From Bog-473 sp963843365 (GTDB taxonomy: Bacteria; Actinomycetota; Acidimicrobiia; Acidimicrobiales; RAAP-2): DNA of 64,000 bases. Positions 44,567 through 53,701 of the stretch are shown one piece after another. The notes under the pieces were generated by a model. That model was given only the letters and a program-made list of their open reading frames with translations. It did not search any database and was not told where the DNA came from. The number at the start of each line of letters is the position of its first letter. Positions within the stretch are counted from its first letter, which is position 1. The position numbers and the translations under genes are program-made. The DNA lies in the NCBI GenBank assembly GCA_963843365.1, contig CAWJKG010000006.1:62001-126000 (forward strand), written 5' to 3'.

Positions 44567-45563
44567 GCGGGGCGCCCGACGAGGCCGAGGCCGAGGCTGA
44601 GACCGGGGCCGAGACTGAGGCGGAGGCTGAGGCTGAAGCCGTCACGGCTGGCGGCCCGACGGCGGCGAGGATCTTCTGTGCCTGCGTGTCGAGCTCCGGC
44701 GTGGCGGCCCCCATGGGCAGCCGGCACTGGCCGACGCGGAGGCCAAGCGCCCGCAGCATGGCCTTGGCCGGCAGCGGGTTGGGGTACTCCGGGGACGACT
44801 CGAAGTCGAAGGAGTCGAGCAGCTCGGCGTTGCCGGCGATGGCGGCGGCGAGATCGCCGGCCAGGAAGGCGTCGACGACCCGGCGGAACTGCGGCCCGAT
44901 CCAGTGCGAGGCGACGCTGATGACGCCGACGGCGCCGACGGCCAGCAGGGGCAGGGTCATGATGTCGTCGCCGCTGTAGATCTCGAAGCCGGCGGGCACC
45001 TGGGCGGCGAGATGCGCAGTGCCGGCGGGGTCTGCCGCCGCGTCCTTGAGCGCCACGATGTTCGGCACTTCACGGGCGAGGCGCAGCATGGTCGGCAGGG
45101 CGATGCGCCGCCCGCTCCGCACCGGAATGTCGTAGAGCACGGCCGGGAGCTCGCCGGCTGCCTCGGCCACGGTGCGGAAATGCTCGAAGATCCCGCTCTG
45201 CGACGGCCGGTTGTAGTACGGCGTGACGACGAGGACGCCGGCCACGCCGCTGGCGGCGGCCTGCCGCGTCATGGCGATCGAGTGCGCGGTGTCGTTGGAG
45301 CCCGTGCCCGCGAGCACGGGGATCGTGACGGCCTCGGCCACGGCCCGCCACAGCGCCACCTTCTCGTCGTCGCTGAGGACCGAGCTCTCGCCGGTGGAGC
45401 CGCTCAGCACCAGGGCGTCGCTGCCGTGCTCGGCCAACCAGCGGGCCAGGTCGACCGCGGCGGGGAGGTCCAGCGCTCCCCCGTCGTCGAACGGCGTGAC
45501 CATCGCCGTGACCACCCGCCCGAAGCGGGCCGAGCGGCTCGAGTCCGGCTGGGCGGGGCTCAT
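44559..45563 (-). CDS. dapA: 4-hydroxy-tetrahydrodipicolinate synthase, AS-repeat tail
   Basis: The protein is 334 residues; the core (to about 300) is the family size. GSTGESSVLS (pyruvate loop), VVTPYYNRPSQ, Tyr144 in VLYDIPVRSGRR and the Schiff-base Lys173 in VALKDAAADP are all present. The enzyme makes the first committed step of lysine/diaminopimelate synthesis, feeding peptidoglycan. The last 25-30 residues (TASASASASVSAPVSASASA) come from a GAGGCT/GAGGCC hexamer repeat and are not part of the fold. The next gene is rnj. Confidence 0.95.
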   Translation of the reverse strand: MSPAQPDSSRSARFGRVVTAMVTPFDDGGALDLPAAVDLARWLAEHGSDALVLSGSTGESSVLSDDEKVALWRAVAEAVTIPVLAGTGSNDTAHSIAMTRQAAASGVAGVLVVTPYYNRPSQSGIFEHFRTVAEAAGELPAVLYDIPVRSGRRIALPTMLRLAREVPNIVALKDAAADPAGTAHLAAQVPAGFEIYSGDDIMTLPLLAVGAVGVISVASHWIGPQFRRVVDAFLAGDLAAAIAGNAELLDSFDFESSPEYPNPLPAKAMLRALGLRVGQCRLPMGAATPELDTQAQKILAAVGPPAVTASASASASVSAPVSASASASSGAPLG

Positions 45564-45597
45564 TGCCCCTTTACGCTACCAGCGCCACCCGGTGCGC

Positions 45598-46758
45598 TCA
45601 GGCGACGTTGCGCTCGGCCGGCGAGCCGTCGGCGAAGGCGTCCTCCTCCTGGGTGGAGTCGGTCAGGTTCTCGAAGGCGATGGCGCCCATTTCGGTGAAC
45701 TTGGTCCGCAACCAGCCGTCGGCCGCATCGAGGAGTCCCAGCTTCTTGAGGTTGGGCACGATCTTGGAGAAGAGCAGAATCTGGAAGTCGTCCCGCTCGG
45801 GAGCCGCCTGCATGATCTTGACCACGTCCCCGGTCGGCACCTCCATGCGCTCCCACACCTCCTGCATGGCCATGCGGTCCTTCATGCGGATGGCCGCCTC
45901 GAAGGCGAACTCCTGGCGCTCCCGCAGCTCGGCCGCGCTGAGCTCCTTGTAGTACTCCTGCAGGCTGAGGACGCCGAAGGCCACGTGGCGGGCCTCGTCG
46001 GCCATGACGTAGCGCAGCAGCTTCTTGAGCAGGGGCTCCGTCGTCATCATGTGGATGAAGCCGAAGGCGGCCAGGGCCAGGCCCTCGACCATGATCTGCA
46101 TGCCGAGGTAGGTCATGTCCCAGCGGGAGTCGGCCACGATGTCGTCGAGCAACAGCCCGAGGTGGGCGTTCATCGGGTAGTGCCCCGAGAGCTTCTCGTC
46201 GAGATACTTCGAGAAGACCTCCACGTGGCGGGCCTCGTCCATGACCTGGGTGGCGGCGTAGTACTTGGCGTCGATCCAGGGGACGGTCTCGACGATCTTG
46301 GCCGTGCAGAGCAGTGCGCCCTGCTCGCCGTGCATGAACTGCGACAGGAGCCAGTTCTGGTTCTCCATCCCGAACTGGATGAACTTCTTCTCGTCCCACT
46401 TCTCCAGCACCGTGCCGGCGAGGGTCGCCTCGTCCCACTGCGCCTGCGCCGGGTTGGCCTCGGCGTTGGCGATGACCACCTGCTCCTGGTCGACCTCGAT
46501 CGACCAGTCGAGGTCGGTCTGCGCGTTCCACTGGGCCTTCTTGGCCTTCTCGTAGAGCTTGTCGAGCTGGGGCTTGGCGCCCTTCTCGTAGTCCCAGGTG
46601 AACTCGGCCGGGCAGTTGTCGGGGACGCGGTGGAAGCCCTCGACGTCGTACTTGCCGACGACGCTCATCACGGCCTCGAGGTCGTGGATGTCCTCACGGC
46701 CGATCAGGTCCAGGTTGGACCGGAGCTCCGCTGTGGTGTTCTCGTCGAGTGTGGTCAT
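45598..46758 (-). CDS. Ferritin-like diiron protein
   Basis: The protein is 386 residues. Two ligand pairs are visible: FMHGEQGALLCTAKIV with YAATQVMDEARHVEVF, and QIMVEGLALAAFGFI with YVMADEARHVAFGVL. These give Glu, ExxH, Glu, ExxH, the ferritin/R2-like diiron set. The family includes uncharacterised actinobacterial oxygenases. It follows a TetR gene with an ATGA overlap, so the two form one transcription unit. Substrate unknown. Confidence 0.87.
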   Translation of the reverse strand: MTTLDENTTAELRSNLDLIGREDIHDLEAVMSVVGKYDVEGFHRVPDNCPAEFTWDYEKGAKPQLDKLYEKAKKAQWNAQTDLDWSIEVDQEQVVIANAEANPAQAQWDEATLAGTVLEKWDEKKFIQFGMENQNWLLSQFMHGEQGALLCTAKIVETVPWIDAKYYAATQVMDEARHVEVFSKYLDEKLSGHYPMNAHLGLLLDDIVADSRWDMTYLGMQIMVEGLALAAFGFIHMMTTEPLLKKLLRYVMADEARHVAFGVLSLQEYYKELSAAELRERQEFAFEAAIRMKDRMAMQEVWERMEVPTGDVVKIMQAAPERDDFQILLFSKIVPNLKKLGLLDAADGWLRTKFTEMGAIAFENLTDSTQEEDAFADGSPAERNVA

Positions 46759-47546
46759 TGTGCCGCCCCCTTGGTGGATGGTCTGGTGGAACTGCGTGTG
46801 AGTGGTCTGCCGGATTCGCTCGTCGCTGCGGATGCGGATGCGGATGTGGATGCGGATGCGCCGGGCGCTTCCGTGCCGGCCGCCTCCAGGCGGAGGGCCA
46901 GGATGCCGGGCAGCACGAACCTGCGCACCAGCGCCCGGGTGTCGGCCGAGTCGCTCAGGTCGGCGTGTGGCGAGGGGTCCGAGCAGTAGGCCATCACGAT
47001 GCGCACGGCCCACTCGGCCGCCCGGGAGGCCTGTTCCGGTTCGAGCCAGCGGGCGAAGAACGGTGCGGCCAGGTCGCTGGCGACCTGCATCACGCGGTCG
47101 AAGCCGCCGAAGGTCAGGAAGGGCAGGACAGTCCCCGGCTCGTGCTCGAGGAGGTAGGCCAGGGGCTCGTGGTCGCGCAGCCAGCAGGCGGTCTCGACCA
47201 TCCCGGCCACGAGTACGTCCTCGAGGTCGGCGGCCTCGCCCATGACGACGGCCAACGAGGAGAAGAGCCGGGCCACCTCGGTCTCGACGACGGCGGCCAG
47301 GATGCCCTCCTTGCCCCGAGGGAAGGTCCGGTAGGCCGTGGCTCGGGAGAGTCCGGCGGCGCGGGCGATGTCGTCGACCGTTGTCTTGGCAATGCCCTGC
47401 CGGGCCAGGCAACGCAGGGCCCCGTCGACGAGGCGGACCCGGGTCGACGAGCGGTCGTCCGCGCCCAAATGCCGTACGACGCCGTCCCGGCCCCCGGCCG
47501 GGCGCCCGTGCTCGAGCGATTCACTGCGCGCCGCGGTTGCACCCAC
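46755..47546 (-). CDS. TetR-family regulator paired with the ferritin-like gene
   Basis: The protein is 263 residues. HTH: RLVDGALRCLARQGIAKTTV, DDIARAAGLSRATAYRTFPR, GKEGILAAVVETEVARLF. The ligand domain follows, and the C-terminus ends in an AS/ST repeat (GASASTSASASAATS) encoded by GATGCG hexamers (46831-46860). GTG at 47546 lies about 7 nt after a TACTGT -10 hexamer, so the mRNA is probably leaderless. It probably autoregulates and controls the diiron enzyme. Confidence 0.9.
   Translation of the reverse strand: MGATAARSESLEHGRPAGGRDGVVRHLGADDRSSTRVRLVDGALRCLARQGIAKTTVDDIARAAGLSRATAYRTFPRGKEGILAAVVETEVARLFSSLAVVMGEAADLEDVLVAGMVETACWLRDHEPLAYLLEHEPGTVLPFLTFGGFDRVMQVASDLAAPFFARWLEPEQASRAAEWAVRIVMAYCSDPSPHADLSDSADTRALVRRFVLPGILALRLEAAGTEAPGASASTSASASAATSESGRPLTRSSTRPSTKGAAQ
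46831..46860. repeat. GATGCG hexamer repeat in a TetR C-terminus
   Basis: Five tandem GATGCG copies, one of them GATGTG, encode alternating Ala-Ser/Thr. Confidence 0.85.
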
Positions 47547-47553
47547 TGATGAA

Positions 47554-47583
47554 ACAGTATGGCGGTTTTTGTCTCACTGTCAA
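47554..47583 (-). promoter_or_regulatory. Promoter and possible operator of the TetR/diiron unit
   Basis: On the minus strand TTGACA (47583-47578) and TACTGT (47559-47554) are 18 nt apart. ACAGT and ACTGT halves near both ends make an imperfect inverted repeat that could be the TetR operator. The implied transcript start coincides with the GTG start codon at 47546. Confidence 0.65.
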
Positions 47584-47705
47584 CCATTCGGCAGGCTGCG
47601 GGCGGCCCGCGTCTGTGCCCCACCCGCGCCGCCTACCGCCCCGCCGCCGGGCCCCCGTCCCCGCCCCGCCTCCGGGCCCCCGTCCCGGACCGGCCCGGCC
47701 CCGGC

Positions 47706-48590
47706 TCAGTTGAGGTTGAAGTGACCGGGGGCGATGGCGGTGATGAGCAGCGCCAGCAGGGCCAGCATGGCCACGCTGCCCCCCACCGTAAGGATGAGGC
47801 CGACGTTGCGGTCCCGCAGGTCGCCGGCGAAGTCGTAGAGGAGCCCCAGGACGCCGCCGACCACCAGGCCTCCGAAGTGGGCGCGCCAGTCGGTGTTGCC
47901 CCAGAAGCCCAGCGCCAGGTTGATGCCCAGCAGGATCACGACCGGCGTCACCGGCAGGCGGCGACGGAGCCCCACCACGATGTAGGCACCCAGCACGCCC
48001 ATGATGGCCCCCGAGGCCCCGATCCCCAGTTCGTTGTGCGGGCCGAGAATGTACGTACCGACGCTCCCACCGAGCCCAGCGAGCAGATAGAGGGCGATGA
48101 AGCGCGCCTTGCCCAGTAGCACCTCGAGCGCGGGTCCGACGATGAGCAGGGTGATCATGTTGAAGAAGATGTGCTCGAAGCTGGCGTGCAGCCACATGGC
48201 CGTGAAGGCCCGGTAGTACTGGTTGAGGAAGTGGACCCCGTCGGGCCACATGCCGAAGCGGTTGATCACGCTCGAGTTGGTCCCGAATCCCTCGAAGAGG
48301 AACACGATCACGTTGATGACGATGATCCCGATCACGACGGGCGTCGGGTTGGTGGACCCGACCACCCCGGTGCGGTTCCGGCCGGTGTGCGTGAAGGCCG
48401 GCACGTGTCGGGAGCGTTTGGCCCCCTCGGATGTGCACTCCGGACACTGCCAGCCGACCGGCGCCGCCAACATGCAGTCGGTGCAGATGGGCCGGTTGCA
48501 GTGGCCGCACACCACCGAGGCCGCCCGCTCGGGGTGACGGTAACAGGGCGGTGGCGGAGCGGGTTGGGGTTGCCGGGACGGGTCGGTCAC
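47706..48590 (-). CDS. Rhomboid-family intramembrane protease with zinc-binding N-terminus
   Basis: The protein is 294 residues. The N-terminal 55 residues contain CYRHPERAASVVCGHCNRPI, CTDC and WQCPEC, a B-box/zinc-ribbon-like Cys/His cluster. The rhomboid core has six to seven helices with FEHIFFNMITLLIVGPALE, the serine in GIGASGAIMGVLGAY (about 192) and the His in RAHFGGLVVGGVLG. It cleaves membrane proteins within the bilayer. GTG at 48590 overlaps the TetR stop (GTGA). Substrate unknown. Confidence 0.9.
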   Translation of the reverse strand: MTDPSRQPQPAPPPPCYRHPERAASVVCGHCNRPICTDCMLAAPVGWQCPECTSEGAKRSRHVPAFTHTGRNRTGVVGSTNPTPVVIGIIVINVIVFLFEGFGTNSSVINRFGMWPDGVHFLNQYYRAFTAMWLHASFEHIFFNMITLLIVGPALEVLLGKARFIALYLLAGLGGSVGTYILGPHNELGIGASGAIMGVLGAYIVVGLRRRLPVTPVVILLGINLALGFWGNTDWRAHFGGLVVGGVLGLLYDFAGDLRDRNVGLILTVGGSVAMLALLALLITAIAPGHFNLN

Positions 48591-49147
48591 CGGATCCCGG
48601 CAAGCAGTTCGGACCGGACCAGCAGCGCCACCTGGTCGGGGTCGTTGAGGTCCCAGCGCCCCGGGGAGCTGATGTAGGACAGGACCATGCGGGCCAGGAA
48701 GTCGGCGGCCGCATCGAGATCGGTGCCCTCCGCCATGCCGTGACGCACCAGGTACGGCGCCAGGAACGCGGCGACCAACGTGTGCGTCTGGTCCGCTTCG
48801 GTCGACAGCCGCGGCAGCAGAATGTCGGGCTCCGTGACGAGGACCCGCTGGAGCACCTCGTGTTCCACCAGCGCATGATCCGCGAACATCAGCCCTCGCT
48901 CCATGACCTCTTCCAACGTGTCGGCGTCGGAGACCTCCTCGTAGAGGCGGAGGAAGAAGCGGGAGAACTCCCACCCGACCACGGCCGAGAGCAACTCGTC
49001 ACGCCCACCGGGGAAGTAGCGGTAGACGGTCGCCCGCGAGACCCCTGCCTCGCGCGCCGCGTCCTCGATCGTCGTCTTGGCCAGGCCCCAGCGGGCCACG
49101 CAGTCGTAGGTGGCCTGGAGGAGCCGTTCCCGGACCTCGGGGTTCAC
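48587..49147 (-). CDS. TetR-family regulator between dapB and the rhomboid gene
   Basis: The protein is 186 residues. It starts NPEVRERLLQATYDCVARWG, with HTH LAKTTIEDAAREAGVSRATV and YRYFPGGRDELLSAVVGWEF. The GTG at 49147 overlaps the dapB stop as GTGA, and its stop overlaps the rhomboid start, so all three are one unit. It should not be read as a fusion to DapB: that continuous frame exists only because dapB carries a one-base break. Confidence 0.87.
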   Translation of the reverse strand: MNPEVRERLLQATYDCVARWGLAKTTIEDAAREAGVSRATVYRYFPGGRDELLSAVVGWEFSRFFLRLYEEVSDADTLEEVMERGLMFADHALVEHEVLQRVLVTEPDILLPRLSTEADQTHTLVAAFLAPYLVRHGMAEGTDLDAAADFLARMVLSYISSPGRWDLNDPDQVALLVRSELLAGIR

Positions 49148-49933
49148 AGCCCCAGCAACGCCTCGAGGCCCACGGTCACCCCGGGCCGACCGGGCACCGC
49201 CCGCACGGCCACCAGGACGCCCGGCATGAAGGAGCGCCGGTCGTACGAGTCGTGGCGGATGGTCAGGCTCTGTCCAGGCCGCGCCGAAGATGACCTCCTC
49301 GTGGGCCACCAGGCCGGGCAGCCGCACGGAGTGCACATGCACGCCGCCCGCGGCCACGCCACCGCGGGCGCCGGCCAGCACGGTGTCGGTCGTCGGGTCG
49401 GGCGGCAACGCGGCGCTCCCCGCCTCCCGGCGCGCCTCGGCGATCACGGCGGCCGTGTGCATGGCCGTCCCCGAGGGCGCATCGCGCTTGGCGTCGTGGT
49501 GCAGCTCAATGATCTCGACGCCGTCCATGTGCGGCGCCGCAATCCGCGCCAGGTGCAGCAGCAGCACCGCCCCGATGGCGAAGTTGGGAACGACCACTGC
49601 GTTCGTCCCGCCAGCGCCGCCGAACTGCGCCCGCAGGTCGGCCATGTCGGCCTCGGAGAGCCCGCTGGTCCCGATGACGGCGTGGATGCCCAGCTGCGCG
49701 TAGTGCCGGATGTTGTGGCGCACGGCCTCCGCGATCGTGAAATCGACGACGACCTCGGTGCCCAGGTCGGCCAGTGCGTTCACCTCGCCCACGATGGTGC
49801 GCCCGCAGGCGTCCGCGCCGACGTGGCCGGGATCGATCGCCGCCACCAATTCCAGGTCGGACGCCTCCGACACGGCACGGCAGACCTCCTGGCCCATGCG
49901 GCCGCCGGCGCCGACCACACCGACCTTCAGCAT
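49144..49933 (-). CDS. dapB: 4-hydroxy-tetrahydrodipicolinate reductase, one-base frame break
   Basis: About 262 residues when one base is removed. The NAD(P)-binding start reads MLKVGVVGAGGRMGQEVCRA; further on are VVVDFTIAEAV, HAVIGTSGLSE, VVPNFAIGAVLLL, the catalytic HHDAKRDAPSGTAMHTA and AHEEVIFGA. The 3' part continues in another frame as GQSLTIRHDSYDRRSFMPGV and ends GLEALLGL. The join is at about 49278-49286 in GGCGCGGCCTGG, where one extra G shifts the frame. DapB is essential for diaminopimelate, so an error is likely. The gene sits next to the M16 peptidase, as in other actinobacteria. Confidence 0.88.
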
Positions 49934-49943
49934 GCCCAGAAGG

Positions 49944-51206
49944 CTACCGGGCAGCCAGGGCGTGCTGGTGGGACTCGAAATCCCCGGCGTCGAACGGTCC
50001 GACGGCGCTCAGCGTGCGCGGCGAGCGCACCAACTCCGCCGCCACCTCGAGCACGTCCGCCTTCGTCACCCCTTCGATATGGCTCAGCACCTCGTCGACC
50101 GTCAGCACCTCACCGTGCAACAGCATGGATGCGCCGAGGCGGCTCATGCGGGCGCCGGAGTCCTCGCCCGAGAGGAGGATCTCGGCGCGCAGGTTGCCCT
50201 TGGCGATGGCCAGCTCCCGATCGGTCACGCCGTCCGAGGCCATCAGGTCGAGTTCGGCCTGCACGATCTGCAGGACCTCGTCCACGTGTTCCGGTGCCGT
50301 CCCCGCCACGACCGCCAGCGAGCCACTGTCCTCGTAGGAGGCCCGCTCCGACCACACCGAGTAGGCCAGCCCGCGCTGCTCGCGGACCTTCTGGAAGAGG
50401 CGGCTGGACAGACCGCCGCCCAGGGCGTGGTTCAGCACGGCCAGGGCCCAGCGCCGCTCGTCGTAACGGGACACCGAGCGCATGCCGTAGACCAGGTGCG
50501 CCTGCTCGGTGGGACGGCGGAGGACATCGAGGTCCTCTGTCGCGAGCCCCGGCGGCGTGCGGGTCGGGGCGCCCCCGCCGGCGGTGCCGGCGAAACGCCG
50601 CTCGATGTCGGCGGCGACCGCCTCGTGCGTGCAGTCGCCGGCGACCGAGACCACCATGTTGGACGGCCGGTAGTGGTCGTCGAAGAAGGCGCGGATGTCG
50701 TCGCGGGTGATGCGTTGCACGGACGACGCGGTCCCCAGCGTGTCCCGCCCGAGCGGATGGCCAGGGAAGAGCGCGGCCTGCCAGCGCTCCGCCACCAGGT
50801 CGGCCGGCTCGTCGGCGTGCATCAGGATCTCGTCGAGGATGACCGTCCGCTCCGCCTCGATGTCGTCGGGCCGGAGCGCCGGCTCCCACATGATGTCGCT
50901 CAGGATGTCGAGCCCGAGGGGCAGGTGCTCGGAGAGCAGACGGATGTAGAAGGTCGTGTACTCCTTCGTGGTGAAGGCGTTGCAGTCGCCCCCCACCTCG
51001 TCGAGCTCCTCGGCGATGGACGCCGCGCTGCGCCGCTCGGTGCCCTTGAAGAGAAGGTGCTCGAGGAAATGCGATGCGCCGGCGAGCTCGCCGGGCTCGT
51101 CACGCGAGCCGGTGCCGACCCAGAAGGCGACCGCGACCGAGCGGACATCCGCCATGGTCTCGGTGACCAGGCGGATGCCGCACGGCAGAACCGACGTCTC
51201 GATCAA
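49944..51206 (-). CDS. M16-family zinc peptidase
   Basis: The protein is 420 residues. The inverted zinc motif is in ASHFLEHLLFKGT (His46, Glu49, His50), and a downstream Glu is in ERTVILDEILMHADEP. The second domain has VREQRGLAYSVWSERASYED, the R/Y pair of M16 enzymes. It probably trims peptides in the cytoplasm. TTG at 51206 overlaps the pnp stop as TTGA. The pnp-M16 neighbourhood is common in Gram-positives. Confidence 0.92.
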   Translation of the reverse strand: MIETSVLPCGIRLVTETMADVRSVAVAFWVGTGSRDEPGELAGASHFLEHLLFKGTERRSAASIAEELDEVGGDCNAFTTKEYTTFYIRLLSEHLPLGLDILSDIMWEPALRPDDIEAERTVILDEILMHADEPADLVAERWQAALFPGHPLGRDTLGTASSVQRITRDDIRAFFDDHYRPSNMVVSVAGDCTHEAVAADIERRFAGTAGGGAPTRTPPGLATEDLDVLRRPTEQAHLVYGMRSVSRYDERRWALAVLNHALGGGLSSRLFQKVREQRGLAYSVWSERASYEDSGSLAVVAGTAPEHVDEVLQIVQAELDLMASDGVTDRELAIAKGNLRAEILLSGEDSGARMSRLGASMLLHGEVLTVDEVLSHIEGVTKADVLEVAAELVRSPRTLSAVGPFDAGDFESHQHALAAR

Positions 51207-53701
51207 CGACGGCGTGAGCGCCCACGGGACGGCCGGCGGTCACCACCACGGTCACCGCGATCGCCCCGGTCGTTGCCACCTTCGACCGCACCCGGGCCGA
51301 GGTCGCCGAGGTCCGCCACCAGCTCCGCCTCGAAGGCGTCCTCGAACGAAGCCCCGGCGGATGCCGTTGCCGACGAGCCCGAGCCCGAGCCGGAACCCGA
51401 GTCCCCGTTGGACGAACCGCTCGAACCGCTCGAACCGCTCGAACCGCTCCCGGAAGACGAGCCGGACGAGGAGGAGGCCGACGAAGAGGCGGACGAAGCA
51501 GCCCCACCCTCGGGCGCCGAGGCCAGGGAGAGGGAGACCTTGCCCTGCGGGTCGATGTCGTCGACCCGCACCTCGACGGGCTGGCCCAACGACAGCACGT
51601 CCTCGACGTTGTTGATCCGCTTGCCGCCCGCCAGGGACGACAGCTTCGAGATGTGCAGCAAGCCGTCACGGCCCGGCAGCACGTTCACGAAGGCACCGAA
51701 CTTGGTGATGTTGACCACCTTGCCCGGGTAGACCACGCCCACCTCTGCGGTCGGCGGGTCCAGAATCAGCGAAATGCGGCGCCGCGCCTCCTCGACGGCG
51801 TTGCCGTCCTTGGCGCCGATCGTCACCGTGCCGACCACGCCGTCGTCGTCGACGGCGATGTCCGCCCCGGTCTCCTGCTGGAGGGTGTTGATGACCTTGC
51901 CCTTGGGCCCGATGACCTCACCGATCTTGTCGATCGGGATCTCCATGGAGACGATCTTGGGGGCGCTGGCGGCCACGTGGTCCCGCGGCTCGGCGATGGC
52001 CCCGGCCATGACGCCCAGGATCTTGAGCCGGGCCTCCTTGGCCTGCAGCAGCGCCTTGGCCAGCACGTCGGCGGGGAGCCCGGCGATCTTGGTGTCGAGC
52101 TGCAAAGCCGTCACGGCATCGGCGGTGCCCGCCACCTTGAAGTCCATGTCGCCGAATGCGTCCTCCGAGCCCAAAATGTCGGTCAACGTCACATATTTGC
52201 CCTCGTCGTAGACGAGGCCCATGGCGATGCCCGCCACCGGGGCCCGCAGCGGCACGCCGGCGGCCATCAACGAGAGCGTCGATCCACAGACCGAGGCCAT
52301 GGAGGTCGACCCGTTGGACGCCAGCACGTCGGACACCACACGCAGGGTGTAGGAGAAGTCTTCGACGGGTGGCACCACCGGCAGCAGCGCCCGTTCGGCC
52401 AGCAGGCCGTGGCCGATCTCGCGGCGCTTCGGGCCGCGCATGAAGCCGGTCTCACCGGTCGAGAAGGGCGGGAAGTTGTAGTGGTGCATGTAGCGCTTGT
52501 GGTCTTCGGGCGTGATGGTGTCGAGCAGCTGGTTCATGCGCGGCATGCCCAGCGTCGTCACGTTCAGCACCTGCGTCTCGCCGCGCTGGAAGAGCGCCGA
52601 GCCGTGTGCGGTCGGCAGGAGGTCGATCTCCGCCGACAACGGCCGGATGTCGGCGACACCGCGGCCGTCGACCCGAATCCCCTCCTCCACGATGCTCTTG
52701 CGCACCAGCTTCTTGGTCAGCGCGCGGATGGCACCCTTGACCTCGCCGGCCCGGTCGGCGAACTCGTCGCCCAGGGCGGCCCGGATCTCCTCGCCGGCGG
52801 CGTCGAGCGCGGCGTTGCGCTCCGCCTTGCTGCGGACCAGGTTGGCCTTGGCGATGGGCTCGGTGCCGAACGCCTCCACCCGGGCCCAGACGTCGGGCTC
52901 GTAGTCGACGAAGGTCGAGAACGGGATGGTCTGCACCGGGCCGCGCGCCGCCGTGAAGGCCGCGACCAGCTCGCGCTGGAGGTTGATGGCCTCACGGATC
53001 CACGTCTTGGCCGCCTCCAGGCCGGAGGCGAGGACCTCTTCGGTCACCTTGGGGGCGCCGGCGTCGTAGTACTCCCACGACTTCTCGGTGCCACCGGCCT
53101 CGACCATCATGATGGCGATCTCGCTGTCGGCGTCCTCGGTGAGGGCACGGCCGGCCACCACGAGCTCGAAGGTCGACTCGTCACCCTCCTCGAAGGAGGG
53201 GTGCCCGATCCACTCGCCGTCGGTCGTGTAGGCGACCCGGACGGCGCCGATGGGACCGTCGAAGGGGATGCCCGAGATCATCAGCGCCGCCGACGCCGCG
53301 TTGATGGCGAGCACGTCGTGCGGGTTGACCTGGTCGGCCCCGATGATGGTCCCCACGACGTGCACCTCGTTGCGGAAGCCGTCGGGGAAGGACGGGCGCA
53401 GGGGGCGGTCGATCAGCCGGCAGGTCAGGATGGCCTGGTCCGAGCTCTTGCCCTCGCGGCGGAAGAACGAGCCGGGGATCTTGCCGGCGGCGTACGTCCG
53501 CTCCTCGATGTCGACGGTCAGGGGGAAGAAGTCCGTCCCCTCCCGTACGTGCCGGGCCGCGGTGGCCGTGGCCAGCAGGACGGTGTCGCCGATGCGGGCC
53601 AGCACGGCCCCGTCGGCCAGTTGGGCGAGTTTCCCCGCCTCGAATGACATGGTTCGGTCGGTCCCGCTGATCGGGGCCGACACGGAAATGGCGTCAGCCA
53701 T
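51203..53701 (-). CDS. pnp: Polynucleotide phosphorylase with Ser-rich tail insertion
   Basis: The protein is 832 residues. Two RNase PH domains (GDTVLLATATAARHVREGTD; RGETQVLNVTTLGMPRMNQL; the second-domain catalytic region has FGDMDFKVAGTADAVTALQL), KH domain (IPIDKIGEVIGPKGKVINTL) and S1 domain (YPGKVVNITKFGAFVNVLPG, RDGLLHISKLS). After the S1 domain comes an insertion of Ser/Gly repeats (SASSSASSSSGSSSGSGSSG), an acidic helix and a basic RGD/RGG-like tail, making it about 90 residues longer than usual. It degrades RNA 3'-5' using phosphate. Ribosome-binding site GAGGAG. It follows rpsO. Confidence 0.96.
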   Translation of the reverse strand: MADAISVSAPISGTDRTMSFEAGKLAQLADGAVLARIGDTVLLATATAARHVREGTDFFPLTVDIEERTYAAGKIPGSFFRREGKSSDQAILTCRLIDRPLRPSFPDGFRNEVHVVGTIIGADQVNPHDVLAINAASAALMISGIPFDGPIGAVRVAYTTDGEWIGHPSFEEGDESTFELVVAGRALTEDADSEIAIMMVEAGGTEKSWEYYDAGAPKVTEEVLASGLEAAKTWIREAINLQRELVAAFTAARGPVQTIPFSTFVDYEPDVWARVEAFGTEPIAKANLVRSKAERNAALDAAGEEIRAALGDEFADRAGEVKGAIRALTKKLVRKSIVEEGIRVDGRGVADIRPLSAEIDLLPTAHGSALFQRGETQVLNVTTLGMPRMNQLLDTITPEDHKRYMHHYNFPPFSTGETGFMRGPKRREIGHGLLAERALLPVVPPVEDFSYTLRVVSDVLASNGSTSMASVCGSTLSLMAAGVPLRAPVAGIAMGLVYDEGKYVTLTDILGSEDAFGDMDFKVAGTADAVTALQLDTKIAGLPADVLAKALLQAKEARLKILGVMAGAIAEPRDHVAASAPKIVSMEIPIDKIGEVIGPKGKVINTLQQETGADIAVDDDGVVGTVTIGAKDGNAVEEARRRISLILDPPTAEVGVVYPGKVVNITKFGAFVNVLPGRDGLLHISKLSSLAGGKRINNVEDVLSLGQPVEVRVDDIDPQGKVSLSLASAPEGGAASSASSSASSSSGSSSGSGSSGSSGSSGSSNGDSGSGSGSGSSATASAGASFEDAFEAELVADLGDLGPGAVEGGNDRGDRGDRGGDRRPSRGRSRRR
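51413..51448. repeat. CGAACCGCT nonamer repeat in pnp
   Basis: Four perfect tandem copies (51413, 51422, 51431, 51440) on the plus strand encode Ser-Gly-Ser repeats in the pnp C-terminal tail. Confidence 0.9.

Noticed and set aside
48587..49933. A DapB-TetR fusion protein
   Set aside because: The continuous frame arises from the one-base break in dapB; the true DapB C-terminus continues in the next frame and the TetR has its own GTG start.
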